Below are positions 1 through 6,686 of a DNA stretch of 6,750 nt, in pieces. Under the pieces are notes generated by a model. That model made no database searches and was not told the origin of the DNA. It worked only from the letters and a program-made list of their open reading frames with translations. Made by a program: the position numbers and the translations under genes. Position 1 is the stretch's first letter, and each line of letters starts with the position of its first letter. This stretch comes from Pseudomonadota bacterium (GTDB lineage Bacteria > Pseudomonadota > Alphaproteobacteria > Rhizobiales > Tepidamorphaceae), in NCBI GenBank assembly GCA_023435545.1, contig JAEYRQ010000274.1, positions 1 to 6,750 of the forward strand, in the 5' to 3' direction.

Positions 1-85
1 CGACAGATCCGGACGGGGGCCCCGACGGGGGACGGGTAGCAGAATTCGGGCACGAATCAAACCACTGCGGCCGCCTGGATCGCGA

Positions 86-496
86 TCAGCCGGCGCCCGC
101 CTCGATCGTTTCCATGTCCTCGTCGGACAGGCCGAAGTGATGCCCGATCTCGTGCACCAGCACGTGCCTGACCAGCGCCCCGAGGCTTTCCTCGTGCTCG
201 GCCCAATAATCGAGCAGCGGGCGCCGGTAGAGCCAGATCATGTTCGGCGGCTCGCCGGTGCGCACCTCGCCGCGGTGGGCGAGGCCGACGCCATGGAACA
301 GGCCGAGCAGGTCGTAGGGAGATTCGATCCCCATCTCGTCGAGGACTTCGTCGTCGGGAAACTCGGCGACCCGGATCAGGATATCGCCGCACAGCGCCCG
401 GAACTCGGCCGGCAACTCGGCATAGGCCTTGGCTGCGAGCGCCTCGAGATCGTCGAGGCCGGGGGCGAGGCGGTCCTGCCATGAGCCGTCGGACAT
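86..496 (-). CDS. HExxH zinc metallopeptidase family protein (Zincin_1 / DUF1025-like)
   Basis: This encodes a 136-residue cytosolic protein with no signal peptide or membrane segment. The C-terminal part carries HEIGHHFGLSD (residues 115-125), the HExxHxxGxxD signature of minimal zinc metallopeptidases: H115 and H119 should bind zinc, E116 is the general base, and D125 is the probable third ligand. Upstream motifs such as YDLLGLFHG (61-69) and PPNMIWLYRRPLLDYW (83-98) fit the small family annotated as metallopeptidase family protein (Zincin_1, formerly DUF1025). Length is normal for that family. Substrate and physiological role are not established. The ATG start lies 19 bases after the stop of the gene before it, with only a weak GGGACGGA-like ribosome site, so it is probably translated as the last visible gene of the operon. 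No convincing terminator is seen in the 85 bases downstream. Confidence 0.85.
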   Translation of the reverse strand: MSDGSWQDRLAPGLDDLEALAAKAYAELPAEFRALCGDILIRVAEFPDDEVLDEMGIESPYDLLGLFHGVGLAHRGEVRTGEPPNMIWLYRRPLLDYWAEHEESLGALVRHVLVHEIGHHFGLSDEDMETIEAGAG

Positions 497-515
497 AAGA
501 TCCGTCCCGCGGGAG

Positions 516-773
516 CTAGAGATACATCGAGGCGAGATACCAGACGAGCCCGACCAGCGCGATCATCGACAGCCCCCGGCCGATGCGGCGACCCCAGACC
601 TCGATGCGGTCGTCTGGATCGGCGTCGGCGCCGGTAAAATGCGCGCTGGCACGCTTCGCCTGGCGTACGAAGGCGCTGGTGCCGAATACCTCCGATCCCG
701 CCGCGGCGTGCTCGATCTCCTTCAGCGCCGCGGCGCGACCGTCTTCGTCATCGCGGTGTGGTCTTGCGTTCAT
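516..773 (-). CDS. small single-helix membrane protein, function unknown
   Basis: This is an 85-residue protein of unknown function. The first 60 residues are hydrophilic and highly charged. A GTSAF motif sits at 31-35, and an acidic stretch GADADPDDRIEVWG spans 48-61. One hydrophobic helix follows at about 66-83 and ends almost at the C-terminus. This tail-anchored layout suggests an inner-membrane protein with a cytosolic N-terminus (inference). The acidic patch followed by IEVWGxRIGR before the helix resembles small hypothetical proteins I associate with Hyphomicrobiales, so the gene is probably real, although short. The start is an ATG with a weak AGG upstream. It lies 54 bases after the GFA gene and 19 bases before the metallopeptidase, which suggests cotranscription. 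There are no cysteines or recognisable catalytic motifs. Confidence 0.72.
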   Translation of the reverse strand: MNARPHRDDEDGRAAALKEIEHAAAGSEVFGTSAFVRQAKRASAHFTGADADPDDRIEVWGRRIGRGLSMIALVGLVWYLASMYL

Positions 774-801
774 TGGCGTGAGCCTAGAATGCGCCTCGCG
801 C

Positions 802-823
802 GGTCGGCCATCGGTGACCGACC
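802..823 (-). repeat. inverted repeat between the GFA gene and the small membrane protein gene
   Basis: GGTCGG (802-807) and CCGACC (818-823) can form a 6-bp stem with a 10-base loop just after the stop of the GFA gene. It lacks a U-run, so it is not a canonical intrinsic terminator. It could be an RNA-processing or 3'-protecting hairpin within the operon, or chance in GC-rich DNA. Confidence 0.3.
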
Positions 824-827
824 AACC

Positions 828-1304
828 TCAGTCCGGCTGCTGGCGCTGTCGCGCCCGCAGCACGTCCGGATCCTCCTCGCTGGTCAGGCGCGGCAGCCCG
901 TCGTCGAGCTGCAGCCAGGACAGCATCGATTCAGCCCCCCAATGGCGGTCGGGCGGCACGGCTTCGGGATCGTCGAGGCTGCCGGTGACGATGCCGATCA
1001 CCTCCGGTTCGAACTCATAGGCCATCGTCAATGGCGTCCCACAGACCGCGCAGAAGCCGCGAAGCCCGAATTCCGAGGAGCGATAGTCGCGGATCTCGCC
1101 CCCAAGCAGGCGAAAATGCTCGCGCGGAACGGTGATAAACGCCATGAACGCGCCGCCGGATTGGCGTCTGCACATGCTGCAGTGGCAGGTCGATGCCGTT
1201 TCGCCCGCGACACCGATCTCGTAGCGGACCGCACCGCACAGGCAGCCCCCGGACAAGGTTCTGCGGGGTCGGTCTTCCCCCTGAGGCGATGTCGGGGCGG
1301 TCAC
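828..1304 (-). CDS. GFA family (Mss4-like fold) zinc protein
   Basis: This belongs to the family named after glutathione-dependent formaldehyde-activating enzyme (Gfa); most members have unknown substrates. Numbered from the GTG start (158 residues), the zinc-binding pattern is complete: CxC at C21/C23 and CxxC at C85/C88 form the structural zinc site, and CHCSMC at C40/C42/C45 forms the second, catalytic-type site. SGGCLCGAVRYE (18-29) and FCAVCGTPL (84-92) are typical family motifs. The start was chosen at GTG 1304 because GGAGAA at 1311-1316 lies 6 bases upstream. An in-frame TTG at 1364 would add 20 residues rich in Pro, Ala and Arg with no better ribosome site. The gene follows the secreted-protein gene after 64 bases. 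No formaldehyde-oxidation gene is visible nearby, so a role in formaldehyde metabolism should not be assumed. Confidence 0.88.
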   Translation of the reverse strand: MTAPTSPQGEDRPRRTLSGGCLCGAVRYEIGVAGETASTCHCSMCRRQSGGAFMAFITVPREHFRLLGGEIRDYRSSEFGLRGFCAVCGTPLTMAYEFEPEVIGIVTGSLDDPEAVPPDRHWGAESMLSWLQLDDGLPRLTSEEDPDVLRARQRQQPD

Positions 1305-1310
1305 GGCCGG

Positions 1311-1316
1311 TTCTCC
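1311..1316 (-). promoter_or_regulatory. ribosome binding site deciding the GFA gene start
   Basis: GGAGAA on the minus strand lies 6 bases before the GTG at 1302-1304. It favours this GTG over the in-frame TTG at 1362-1364, which has no clear Shine-Dalgarno sequence and would overlie the end of the preceding gene's transcript region. Confidence 0.6.
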
Positions 1317-1368
1317 ATCGGAACGAGGGATCGCAGGCTGGCCGGCGGCTGGCCTCGCCGGCAAACGG

Positions 1369-1935
1369 TTACCACTCGATCGAGGGCACCAGCCCTGTGA
1401 TGTAGCGGATCACCCGTCGCGGCGTGCTCTCGGGCTGCTGCTGCTCGCCCAACACGAGCGGCTCGCCGACGGCGCGGGCTCCTGCATCGGCGGGAACCTC
1501 GCGTTCGGGAACCGACCCGCCGTCGGCGGTGGCCACGGCCGCGGGTGCCACCGGAGACGGGGCGGGCGATGCGGCAGGCGCGGCGGGCGGCGTGCTCGGT
1601 GATGGTGGTGGCGGGGCGGGCGTGTGAACGGGTGGCGGGACATCGGCAATGCGCGCCGTCTTCGCGTCCCGCTCCAGCGCCTCCACACGGCGCGTCCGCG
1701 CCGCGATCCGGGCCTCTAGCGCCAGCCTCTCATCCTTGGCCACCGTGCAGCTCCACGCACCGTCCTCGAGACGGCACAGATCGAAGCCGCCGGTCTCGGT
1801 GTCGAGCCGGACGACGCGGTCGTTGATCTCCATGAGCTGGTAGCGCCCGCCCTCGGTGAGCCGATCGACGGGCTCGGCGGCGGCGGAAAGGGTCGCTGCA
1901 GCTAGGAGAGGCAGGGCGAGAACTGCGATGCGCAT
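1369..1935 (-). CDS. secreted Pro-rich protein with coiled-coil segment, function unknown
   Basis: This is a 188-residue protein of unknown function. Residues 1-20 form a signal peptide (MR, a hydrophobic core, then SAAA), with likely cleavage near A20, so it should be exported to the periplasm. A compact segment at about 25-65 (RYQLMEINDRVVRLDTETG, then C54 and C63 in a DLCRLEDGAWSC context) resembles a small domain of hypothetical Hyphomicrobiales proteins. The two cysteines could form a disulfide. A charged helical, possibly coiled-coil stretch follows (67-95). Next is a Pro/Ala-rich low-complexity linker (about 99-135) and a basic-hydrophobic tail, RRVIRYITGLVPSIEW. The ATG is preceded by GGGGGA at 1943-1948 with 7-base spacing, a good ribosome site. 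It is the first gene of the left-hand operon. The linker suggests a protein that spans periplasmic distance or binds partners, but that is inference. Confidence 0.75.
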   Translation of the reverse strand: MRIAVLALPLLAAATLSAAAEPVDRLTEGGRYQLMEINDRVVRLDTETGGFDLCRLEDGAWSCTVAKDERLALEARIAARTRRVEALERDAKTARIADVPPPVHTPAPPPPSPSTPPAAPAASPAPSPVAPAAVATADGGSVPEREVPADAGARAVGEPLVLGEQQQPESTPRRVIRYITGLVPSIEW

Positions 1936-1983
1936 AGTCGAATCCCCCGGAGTCTTCAGATCGCGGACGTCGCCGCGCCTCGG

Positions 1984-1996
1984 GCCACTCAGTGGC
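1984..1996. promoter_or_regulatory. 13-bp dyad (GCCACT-C-AGTGGC), possible operator
   Basis: A perfect inverted repeat with a single central base lies about 50-60 bases upstream of the secreted-protein start. The 1-base centre makes an RNA hairpin unlikely and suits a dimeric DNA-binding protein better. No regulator can be named, and chance occurrence is possible. Confidence 0.25.
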
Positions 1997-2001
1997 GGAT
2001 G

Positions 2002-2028
2002 AAAAAGACGAAAATCCGGCGGTTTCGT
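2002..2028 (-). terminator. candidate Rho-independent terminator of xth
   Basis: On the minus strand a stem ACGAAA / TTTCGT (2023-2028 and 2008-2013) encloses a 9-base loop and is followed by CTTTTT (2007-2002). It lies about 80 bases after the xth stop. The stem is AT-rich and short, so termination efficiency is doubtful, but the hairpin plus U-run arrangement is right for this strand only. Confidence 0.4.
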
Positions 2029-2109
2029 TACGGTCCGCGTCGCAATGTGTCGCCTGTTGCCGTTCCGATACAGACGGTTGCCGGCCGGCGCTCGTTGACG
2101 GACCAGTGT

Positions 2110-2928
2110 TCAGACCTCGAGCCGGACGATGACCGGAACGTGGTCGGAGGGGCGGTCCCAGCCGCGCGCCTCGCGGATCACCGCGACCCGGTCGCACGCC
2201 TCCGACAGCCCCGGCGCCATCCACACGTGGTCGAGGCGGCGTCCCCGGTCGGCGGCGGCCCAGTCCTTCGCCCGGTAGCTCCACCAGGTGTAGAGCTTCT
2301 CCGGCGGCGGCACGTGGTGCCGAACCACGTCGACCCAGCCGAGCGCGGCGCGCACCCGCTCCAGTCCCTCGGTCTCGACCGGCGTGTGGCTGACGACCCT
2401 CAGCAACTGCTTGTGCGACCAGACGTCCTCGACCAGCGGCGCGATGTTGAGGTCGCCGACGAGCACGGCACGGTCCGACGGTGCGACGCCGTCGCGATCG
2501 GTGGCGAACCAGTCCGTCATCTCCTCAAGGAAGGCCAGCTTGTGGGCGAATTTGGGGTTGATCGCCGGATCCGGCTCGTCACCGCCCGCCGGCACGTAGA
2601 AATTATGGACCCGGATGCCGCCGCCGCGCCCGTCATCGACGTCGACAGCGATGTGGCGGCAGTCGCCGATCCCGCAGAACGGCCGCGACAGCACCGGCGC
2701 GATCTCCCGCCGCGAGACCACGGCGACGCCGTGGTAGCCCTTCTGGCCGTGCACCGCGATGTGCCGGTAGCCGAGCTTCTCGAACGTCTTGCGGGGAAAA
2801 TGCCCGTCCGGGCACTTGGTCTCCTGCAGGCAGATCACGTCCGGCGCGTGCTCTGAGGCGAGACGGGCGACGAGGTCCTGGCGCAGGCGCACCGAGTTGA
2901 TGTTCCAGGTCGCGATGGTGAGCGGCAC
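2110..2928 (-). CDS. xth: exodeoxyribonuclease III (AP endonuclease, ExoA/Xth family)
   Basis: This enzyme cleaves DNA at abasic sites in base-excision repair and, in this family, also has 3'-5' exonuclease and 3'-phosphatase activity. The 272-residue product matches the usual length of about 260-270. All catalytic landmarks of the exonuclease-endonuclease-phosphatase fold are present: TWNINS (7-12), the metal-binding E36 in LQETK, Y111 in HNFYVPAG, D159 and N161 in GDLNIAP, D233 in RLDHVW, and D262-H263 in SDHVPV. The start is GTG; it places the first beta strand (LTIATWN) directly at the N-terminus, as in relatives. The ribosome site is weak (a GGA about 9 bases upstream). It lies downstream of lolA but is separated by 318 structured bases, so it may be transcribed separately. 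Confidence 0.96.
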   Translation of the reverse strand: MPLTIATWNINSVRLRQDLVARLASEHAPDVICLQETKCPDGHFPRKTFEKLGYRHIAVHGQKGYHGVAVVSRREIAPVLSRPFCGIGDCRHIAVDVDDGRGGGIRVHNFYVPAGGDEPDPAINPKFAHKLAFLEEMTDWFATDRDGVAPSDRAVLVGDLNIAPLVEDVWSHKQLLRVVSHTPVETEGLERVRAALGWVDVVRHHVPPPEKLYTWWSYRAKDWAAADRGRRLDHVWMAPGLSEACDRVAVIREARGWDRPSDHVPVIVRLEV

Positions 2929-2964
2929 GGTCGGGTCCGGTGGCAGAGGTCGGGCCGACGATCT

Positions 2965-2987
2965 CTAGCTTCCGCCGGAGGGGCTAG
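2965..2987 (-). repeat. hairpin in the presumed xth leader
   Basis: CTAGC (2965-2969) pairs with GCTAG (2983-2987), extended by two G-T pairs and one C-G pair. It lies about 37 bases upstream of the xth GTG. It could be part of the 5' leader of xth mRNA. No U-run follows it, and function is unknown. Confidence 0.3.
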
Positions 2988-3041
2988 CAATCGGCGCGAT
3001 AGCGAATATGGACTGGCGACCACGTAGCTTTTAGACGCGAA

Positions 3042-3165
3042 GCGCCCGGTCCCCGGGGGAAGGAACCGGGCGCCGTCCGCGTGGTCTGCGGAGCGCCGGG
3101 AGGGAAGCCGGCGCAAGCGGCTGGTTGCTCTGGCGAGACGGGGGCATTACCGAGAGCCAACCGCT
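3042..3165. ncRNA. three tandem hairpins, candidate structured RNA (strand unknown)
   Basis: Hairpin A pairs 3042-3050 with 3065-3073 (GCGCCCGGT / ACCGGGCGC, 9 bp perfect, extendable past a bulge). Hairpin B pairs 3093-3099 with 3108-3114 (GCGCCGG / CCGGCGC, 7 bp, 8-base loop). Hairpin C pairs AGCGG (3116-3120) with CCGCT (3161-3165), with an inner GCTCT/AGAGC stem. Three stems in 124 bases exceed what I would expect from base composition alone, but GC-rich DNA folds readily. No known RNA family was recognised and no convincing promoter was found on either strand. Confidence 0.25.
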
Positions 3166-3246
3166 ACTCAACAGGAAATGGTTTCATCCGATCCCGGGTT
3201 CAAGTCCCGCGCGGGCGTACACCGAATTGTGAACGGGCGGCGTTGC

Positions 3247-3897
3247 TCAGCGTGCGTTGGAGCCGCCGATGTCGAGGACCCGGTTCTCGATGATCCGGAA
3301 CATCTTCGGGTCGATGGCGACGCCGCGCACCACGTTCTCCAGCGCCACGGTGGTGTCCAGACCCTGAACATCGGTGACGGTCCAGCGCCTCAGTTCCTGC
3401 GCGGTGGGATCGAACATCAGGGTCAGCGTGCCGGGAGCATCGCCCGAGGTCTGTTCGATCGAGATCGTCACCAGTTCGCTTTCCGGATAAACGGCCAGGA
3501 TGCGCGCGTCACGCAACAGATCGATGTCCTTGGACAGGATCATGTTGAGTGGCGTCGTCATCAGCGGGTACTTCTCGGTCGTCTTCAGCTTGCGGTCCTG
3601 GACCGCCACCCATCGCCCGTCCGAGATCACCTGCATCTGTGCCGGCGGAGCGTATTCGAAGCGTAGGCGGCCGGGACGCTCGATGTAGAACCGCCCTTGC
3701 GTGATATGGCCGTCCGGCGCCACCTGCACGAAGTCGCCCTCGAGCGTCGAGAGAGAATTCAGATAGGCGTTGATCTGCCGGATCGCCGCGATCTGGGCTT
3801 CGTTGAAGGCGGCCGGATCGGTCCTGGCCTCGCCGCGGAGCGGGACCAGCACGACCGTCAGCGCCAGCGCCAGAATCAGCCCATATACCCGTTTCAT
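3247..3897 (-). CDS. lolA: outer-membrane lipoprotein carrier protein LolA
   Basis: LolA takes lipoproteins released by the LolCDE transporter at the inner membrane and ferries them through the periplasm to the outer membrane. The 216-residue product starts with a signal peptide (basic MKR, hydrophobic core 6-20, probable cleavage after GEA at 24) and has no lipobox cysteine, as expected for a soluble carrier. Family motifs are clear: LEGDFVQ (52-58), RPGRLRFEY (74-82), SDGRWVAVQD (92-101) and TPLNMILSK (115-123). The ATG at 3897 was chosen over an upstream in-frame start at 3981 because it begins the signal peptide and has AAGGAG at 3909-3914, 11 bases upstream. It follows ftsK by 124 bases, a gene pair also found in E. 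coli. LolB is generally lacking in alphaproteobacteria, where LolA may also perform the insertion step. Confidence 0.95.
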   Translation of the reverse strand: MKRVYGLILALALTVVLVPLRGEARTDPAAFNEAQIAAIRQINAYLNSLSTLEGDFVQVAPDGHITQGRFYIERPGRLRFEYAPPAQMQVISDGRWVAVQDRKLKTTEKYPLMTTPLNMILSKDIDLLRDARILAVYPESELVTISIEQTSGDAPGTLTLMFDPTAQELRRWTVTDVQGLDTTVALENVVRGVAIDPKMFRIIENRVLDIGGSNAR

Positions 3898-3939
3898 TTG
3901 TCCGAAAGCTCCTTGCCCCGTCTCGAAGGGTCCCGACCT

Positions 3940-3979
3940 CCGGTACCTGTTCTCGATAGGGTGGCGTCGGCCCGGTACC
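3940..3979. repeat. paired GGTACCGG repeats upstream of lolA
   Basis: The minus strand carries GGTACCGG twice, at 3972-3979 and 3940-3947. Their starts are 32 bases apart, close to three helical turns. Each contains the palindrome GGTACC. One overlaps a possible -35 element and the other the predicted transcription start of lolA, which could suit a repressor, but no regulator can be named. Confidence 0.3.
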
Positions 3980-3981
3980 AA
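3953..3981 (-). promoter_or_regulatory. lolA: possible lolA promoter
   Basis: On the minus strand TTGGTA (3976-3981) and TATCGA (3953-3958) are separated by 17 bases. The -35 matches the sigma-70 consensus at 4 of 6 positions and the -10 at 3 of 6. Transcription would begin near 3946, about 50 bases before the lolA ATG. The match is moderate; lolA may instead be read through from ftsK, as no terminator is visible between them. Confidence 0.35.
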
Positions 3982-4021
3982 TCAGCGCGATGTGGCGAAA
4001 CCGCGACATCCGGCCAGGCGC

Positions 4022-6604
4022 TCAATCGTCCTCTCCCATGAGTATCTCCCGCTGGCCTTTGGAGTTGGGCCGCGAGATGATGCCCTCGTGCTCCATCTTC
4101 TCGATCAGCGAGGCGGCGCGATTGTAGCCGATCTGAAGCCGGCGCTGCACGTAGGAGGTCGAGACCTTGCCGTCACGCAGCACCACCTCGACCGCCCTGC
4201 GGTAGAGATCGTCGCCCTCGCCGCCCGAGACAACCCCCGCGATGTCGAGGCCGCCGCCGTCTGCGTCCTCTTCGGTGATCTCCTCGAGATAATCGGGCTG
4301 GCCCTGCGCCTTCAGGAAGGCGATGACGTCCTCGACCTCCCCGTCGGAGCAGAACGGGCCGTGGACACGGGTAATGCGGCCGCCGCCCATCATGTAGAGC
4401 ATGTCGCCCTGGCCGAGCAGCTGTTCAGCCCCCTGCTCGCCGAGGATCGTGCGCGAATCAATCTTCGAGGTGACCTGGAAGGAGATGCGGGTCGGGAAGT
4501 TCGCTTTGATTGTGCCGGTGATTACATCGACCGAGGGCCGCTGCGTGGCGGTGATCAGGTGGATGCCGGCCGCGCGCGCCATCTGTGCCAGCCGCTGCAC
4601 CGCGCCCTCGATATCCTTGCCCGCGACCATCATCAGGTCGGCCATCTCGTCGATGATCACGACGATGAACGGCATCGGCTGGAGGTCCATCTCTTCCTGT
4701 TCGTAGATCGGCTCGCCGGTCTCGCGGTCGAAGCCGGTCTGGACGGTGCGCACGACCGTCTCGCCGCGCTTCTCCGCCTCGGCCACGCGGGCGTTGTAGC
4801 CGTCGATGTTGCGCACGCCGAGCTTCGACATCTTCCTGTAGCGGTCCTCCATCTCGCGGACCGTCCACTTCAGCGCCACCACCGCCTTCTTGGGGTCGGT
4901 GACGACCGGCGAGAGGAGATGCGGGATGCCGTCATAGACCGACAGCTCCAGCATCTTCGGATCGACCATGATCAGCTTGCACTCTTCCGGCTTCAGCCGG
5001 TAGAGCAGCGACAGGATCATGGTGTTGACCGCGACCGATTTGCCCGAGCCCGTGGTGCCGGCGATCAGGAGATGCGGCATGCGCGCCAGATCGGCGATCA
5101 CCGGCTCGCCGCCGATCGTCTTGCCGAGGCACAGGGCCAGCTTGGCCTTCGACTTTTCGAAGCTCTCCGAGGCCAGCAGTTCGCGGAGGTAGACGGTCTC
5201 GCGGTGGCTGTTCGGCAGCTCGATGCCGATGACGTTGCGGCCCGGAACCACCGCGACGCGCGCCGAGATCGCGCTCATCGAGCGGGCGATGTCGTCGGCC
5301 AGCCCGATGACACGCGAGGACTTCGTGCCGGGCGCGGGCTCCAGCTCGTAAAGCGTCACCACCGGACCTGGGCGGACATTGATGATCTCGCCCTTCACGC
5401 CGAAATCGTCGAGCACGGTCTCCAGCAGCCGCGCGTTCTGTTCGAGCGCGGCCATGTCGGCGCCGGTGGAAGTGCGTGAGGCCTTCGGCTCGGCGAGCAG
5501 CCGCAACGGCGGCAGCTCGTAGCCGGCACCCTGCAGCAACGAAGGCTGCGCCTCGGTCGACGCCCTCCTGCCCTGCTTCAGCCGCTGCTTGGCAGGGGTG
5601 ACGCGCTTGGCCGGCTGCGGCGCCGTCTCCTCGTCGAATTCCGCATCCGCATCGAAGCCGAAATCCTCGTCGTCTTCGTACTGCTCAGGCGGCGGCACCC
5701 AGGGATTGTCCTGCTCGAAGCGGGGCTCTCGCCGGCCGTCGAGCGGCACTGCGACCGGCTCCTCGTCGGCGAACAGGCCCCGCAGCAGGGACGAACCGCT
5801 GGAAGCTCGGTCGCGACGGCGGCCGCCGGCCAGCCGGCGCAGGCGCGCCCGCAGGCTGAGCCAGCTGTGGGTGATCGCACCGAGCGGGTGGAATCCGCGG
5901 CGGTCCGTCTCCTCCCCGTCCTCGGGGGGATCGTCGTCGGGCACATCGCCAGGGACAGGACGGTGTCGGGCGGGGGCCGGCCGGGCGGTTGGCGCCTCGC
6001 GTTCTGCCGGGCCGGCCTCGCGGCGCCTGAACGGAGCAGGCAGACCCATCGCGTAGGCGAGCATCAGCGCTGCGCCGAGCCCTGCCGCCACACCGACGGG
6101 GATCGATGCGAAACTCGCCAGCACCGGTGCGAGCATCAGGCCAGTGACGTAGAGCTGGGCATCGCCGACGAGTCCGCCAAGGCCCGAGGGAAGCGGCCAT
6201 GTGCGCGGCGCCGGCATCGCGGCGAAGAAGGCACAGGCGAAGGCGCTGCCGATCAGCCAGGCGGCGAGCCGTCTGCCGATGCCGGTGACCGGCCGGTCGC
6301 GAACCAGACCGATCGCCCAGGCCGCGACCGGGAGCAGCACTGCAGCCGAGGCGAGCCCCAGCATCTGCATCATCAGATCGGCGATCGCGGCTCCGGGAAA
6401 TCCGAGCAGGTTGCGCGGCTCGGTGTCCGTAGCGTTGCTGAGGGAGGGGTCGTCGACCACCCAGGTCGCGAGAGCGAGCACAATCGCCGCGACGACAGCC
6501 AGCAGCGCCAGACCGACGGCCTGGGTCGACAGCCGCTCGGCCGCGTCCCGCAGGCGGTCGCCAATGCTGTCGTCGTCGCGGAAATCGGATCCCGTGGCGC
6601 TCAT
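4022..6604 (-). CDS. ftsK: DNA translocase FtsK
   Basis: FtsK is a septum-anchored hexameric motor that pumps chromosomal DNA toward the dif site and activates XerCD to resolve chromosome dimers. Numbered from the ATG at 6604 (860 residues), four hydrophobic segments lie at about 30-50, 70-101, 112-130 and 152-187. A Pro-, Arg- and acid-rich cytosolic linker follows to about 370. The motor has Walker A GTTGSGKS (516-523, K522) and Walker B IVVIIDE (647-653, D652/E653), then the conserved [12 protein letters not shown] segment (686-697). The C-terminal winged-helix gamma domain (about 799-855, including [20 protein letters not shown]) reads the orienting KOPS sequences. All domains are intact and length is normal. 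An in-frame TTG at 6619 sits only 3 bases after GGAGG, which is too close to be ideal; the ATG has only AGAG nearby, so the exact start is uncertain by 5 residues. Confidence 0.97.
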   Translation of the reverse strand: MSATGSDFRDDDSIGDRLRDAAERLSTQAVGLALLAVVAAIVLALATWVVDDPSLSNATDTEPRNLLGFPGAAIADLMMQMLGLASAAVLLPVAAWAIGLVRDRPVTGIGRRLAAWLIGSAFACAFFAAMPAPRTWPLPSGLGGLVGDAQLYVTGLMLAPVLASFASIPVGVAAGLGAALMLAYAMGLPAPFRRREAGPAEREAPTARPAPARHRPVPGDVPDDDPPEDGEETDRRGFHPLGAITHSWLSLRARLRRLAGGRRRDRASSGSSLLRGLFADEEPVAVPLDGRREPRFEQDNPWVPPPEQYEDDEDFGFDADAEFDEETAPQPAKRVTPAKQRLKQGRRASTEAQPSLLQGAGYELPPLRLLAEPKASRTSTGADMAALEQNARLLETVLDDFGVKGEIINVRPGPVVTLYELEPAPGTKSSRVIGLADDIARSMSAISARVAVVPGRNVIGIELPNSHRETVYLRELLASESFEKSKAKLALCLGKTIGGEPVIADLARMPHLLIAGTTGSGKSVAVNTMILSLLYRLKPEECKLIMVDPKMLELSVYDGIPHLLSPVVTDPKKAVVALKWTVREMEDRYRKMSKLGVRNIDGYNARVAEAEKRGETVVRTVQTGFDRETGEPIYEQEEMDLQPMPFIVVIIDEMADLMMVAGKDIEGAVQRLAQMARAAGIHLITATQRPSVDVITGTIKANFPTRISFQVTSKIDSRTILGEQGAEQLLGQGDMLYMMGGGRITRVHGPFCSDGEVEDVIAFLKAQGQPDYLEEITEEDADGGGLDIAGVVSGGEGDDLYRRAVEVVLRDGKVSTSYVQRRLQIGYNRAASLIEKMEHEGIISRPNSKGQREILMGEDD

Positions 6605-6670
6605 GGGCTCTGGACTCAATCGCCTCCGGCGTCCCGGAGCGGCCTGTCCGGCAACGCTAGCCCGCGCCGG

Positions 6671-6686
6671 TTAAGAGGGCTTTAAC
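6671..6686. promoter_or_regulatory. CtrA-binding site candidate upstream of ftsK
   Basis: The plus strand reads TTAA, seven bases, then TTAAC, which matches the full CtrA consensus TTAA-N7-TTAAC. The flanking GG and C make the element nearly symmetric (GGTTAA-N7-TTAACC, 6669-6687), so the minus strand also fits the consensus. It is centred about 75 bases upstream of the ftsK ATG, the position expected for a promoter element. CtrA is the alphaproteobacterial cell-cycle response regulator; control of ftsK by it here is inference. Confidence 0.6.

Larger units (their letters stand above)
1936..2109 (-). other. spacer after xth and before the left-hand operon
   Basis: This 174-base spacer separates xth from the next gene, both on the minus strand. 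It contains a candidate terminator (2002-2028), a 13-bp dyad (1984-1996) and two GANTC sites 10 bases apart (1940-1944 and 1950-1954) close to the downstream start. It probably holds the promoter of the four-gene operon, but I could not identify convincing -35 and -10 elements. Confidence 0.5.
2929..3246. other. 318-base gap between lolA and xth; structured, no gene supported
   Basis: No reading frame here looks like a protein. The stretch holds a leader hairpin near xth (2965-2987), three tandem hairpins (3042-3165) and a tRNA T-arm-like sequence (3195-3212). There is no complete tRNA, no tmRNA tag or resume codons, no SRP RNA signature and no obvious intrinsic terminator with a U-run on either strand. 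It probably contains the end of the ftsK-lolA transcript and the start of the xth transcript, and possibly a small RNA. Confidence 0.6.

Noticed and set aside
12..36. tandem GACGGG units and a GC palindrome at the left edge
   Set aside because: GACGGGGG occurs twice, followed by GACGGG, but this is short and low-complexity, without a U-run. It is not a supportable terminator or repeat array.
429..1400. 323-codon open frame on the plus strand across three minus-strand genes
   Set aside because: It runs antisense to the small membrane protein and the GFA protein and has Arg-rich, low-information sequence with no motif.
1424..1688. periodic Pro/Ala/Gly-rich sequence resembling a repeat array or an extra gene
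   Set aside because: The periodicity is explained by CCG/GCG-type codons of the Pro-rich linker in the secreted protein; there are no repeat-spacer units.
1999..2856. 285-codon open frame on the plus strand, antisense to xth
   Set aside because: The opposite strand encodes a full-length exonuclease III with all catalytic residues; the antisense product has no recognisable features.
3121..3225. complete tRNA or tmRNA acceptor piece
   Set aside because: Only the T-arm is convincing. No acceptor partner, D-arm or anticodon stem could be folded, no CCA is encoded, and no tmRNA tag sequence follows.
3770..5479. 569-codon open frame on the plus strand, antisense to ftsK
   Set aside because: It lies opposite an unmistakable FtsK. 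Its translation is rich in His, Arg, Asp and Leu with no domain or signal, as expected for antisense frames in GC-rich DNA.
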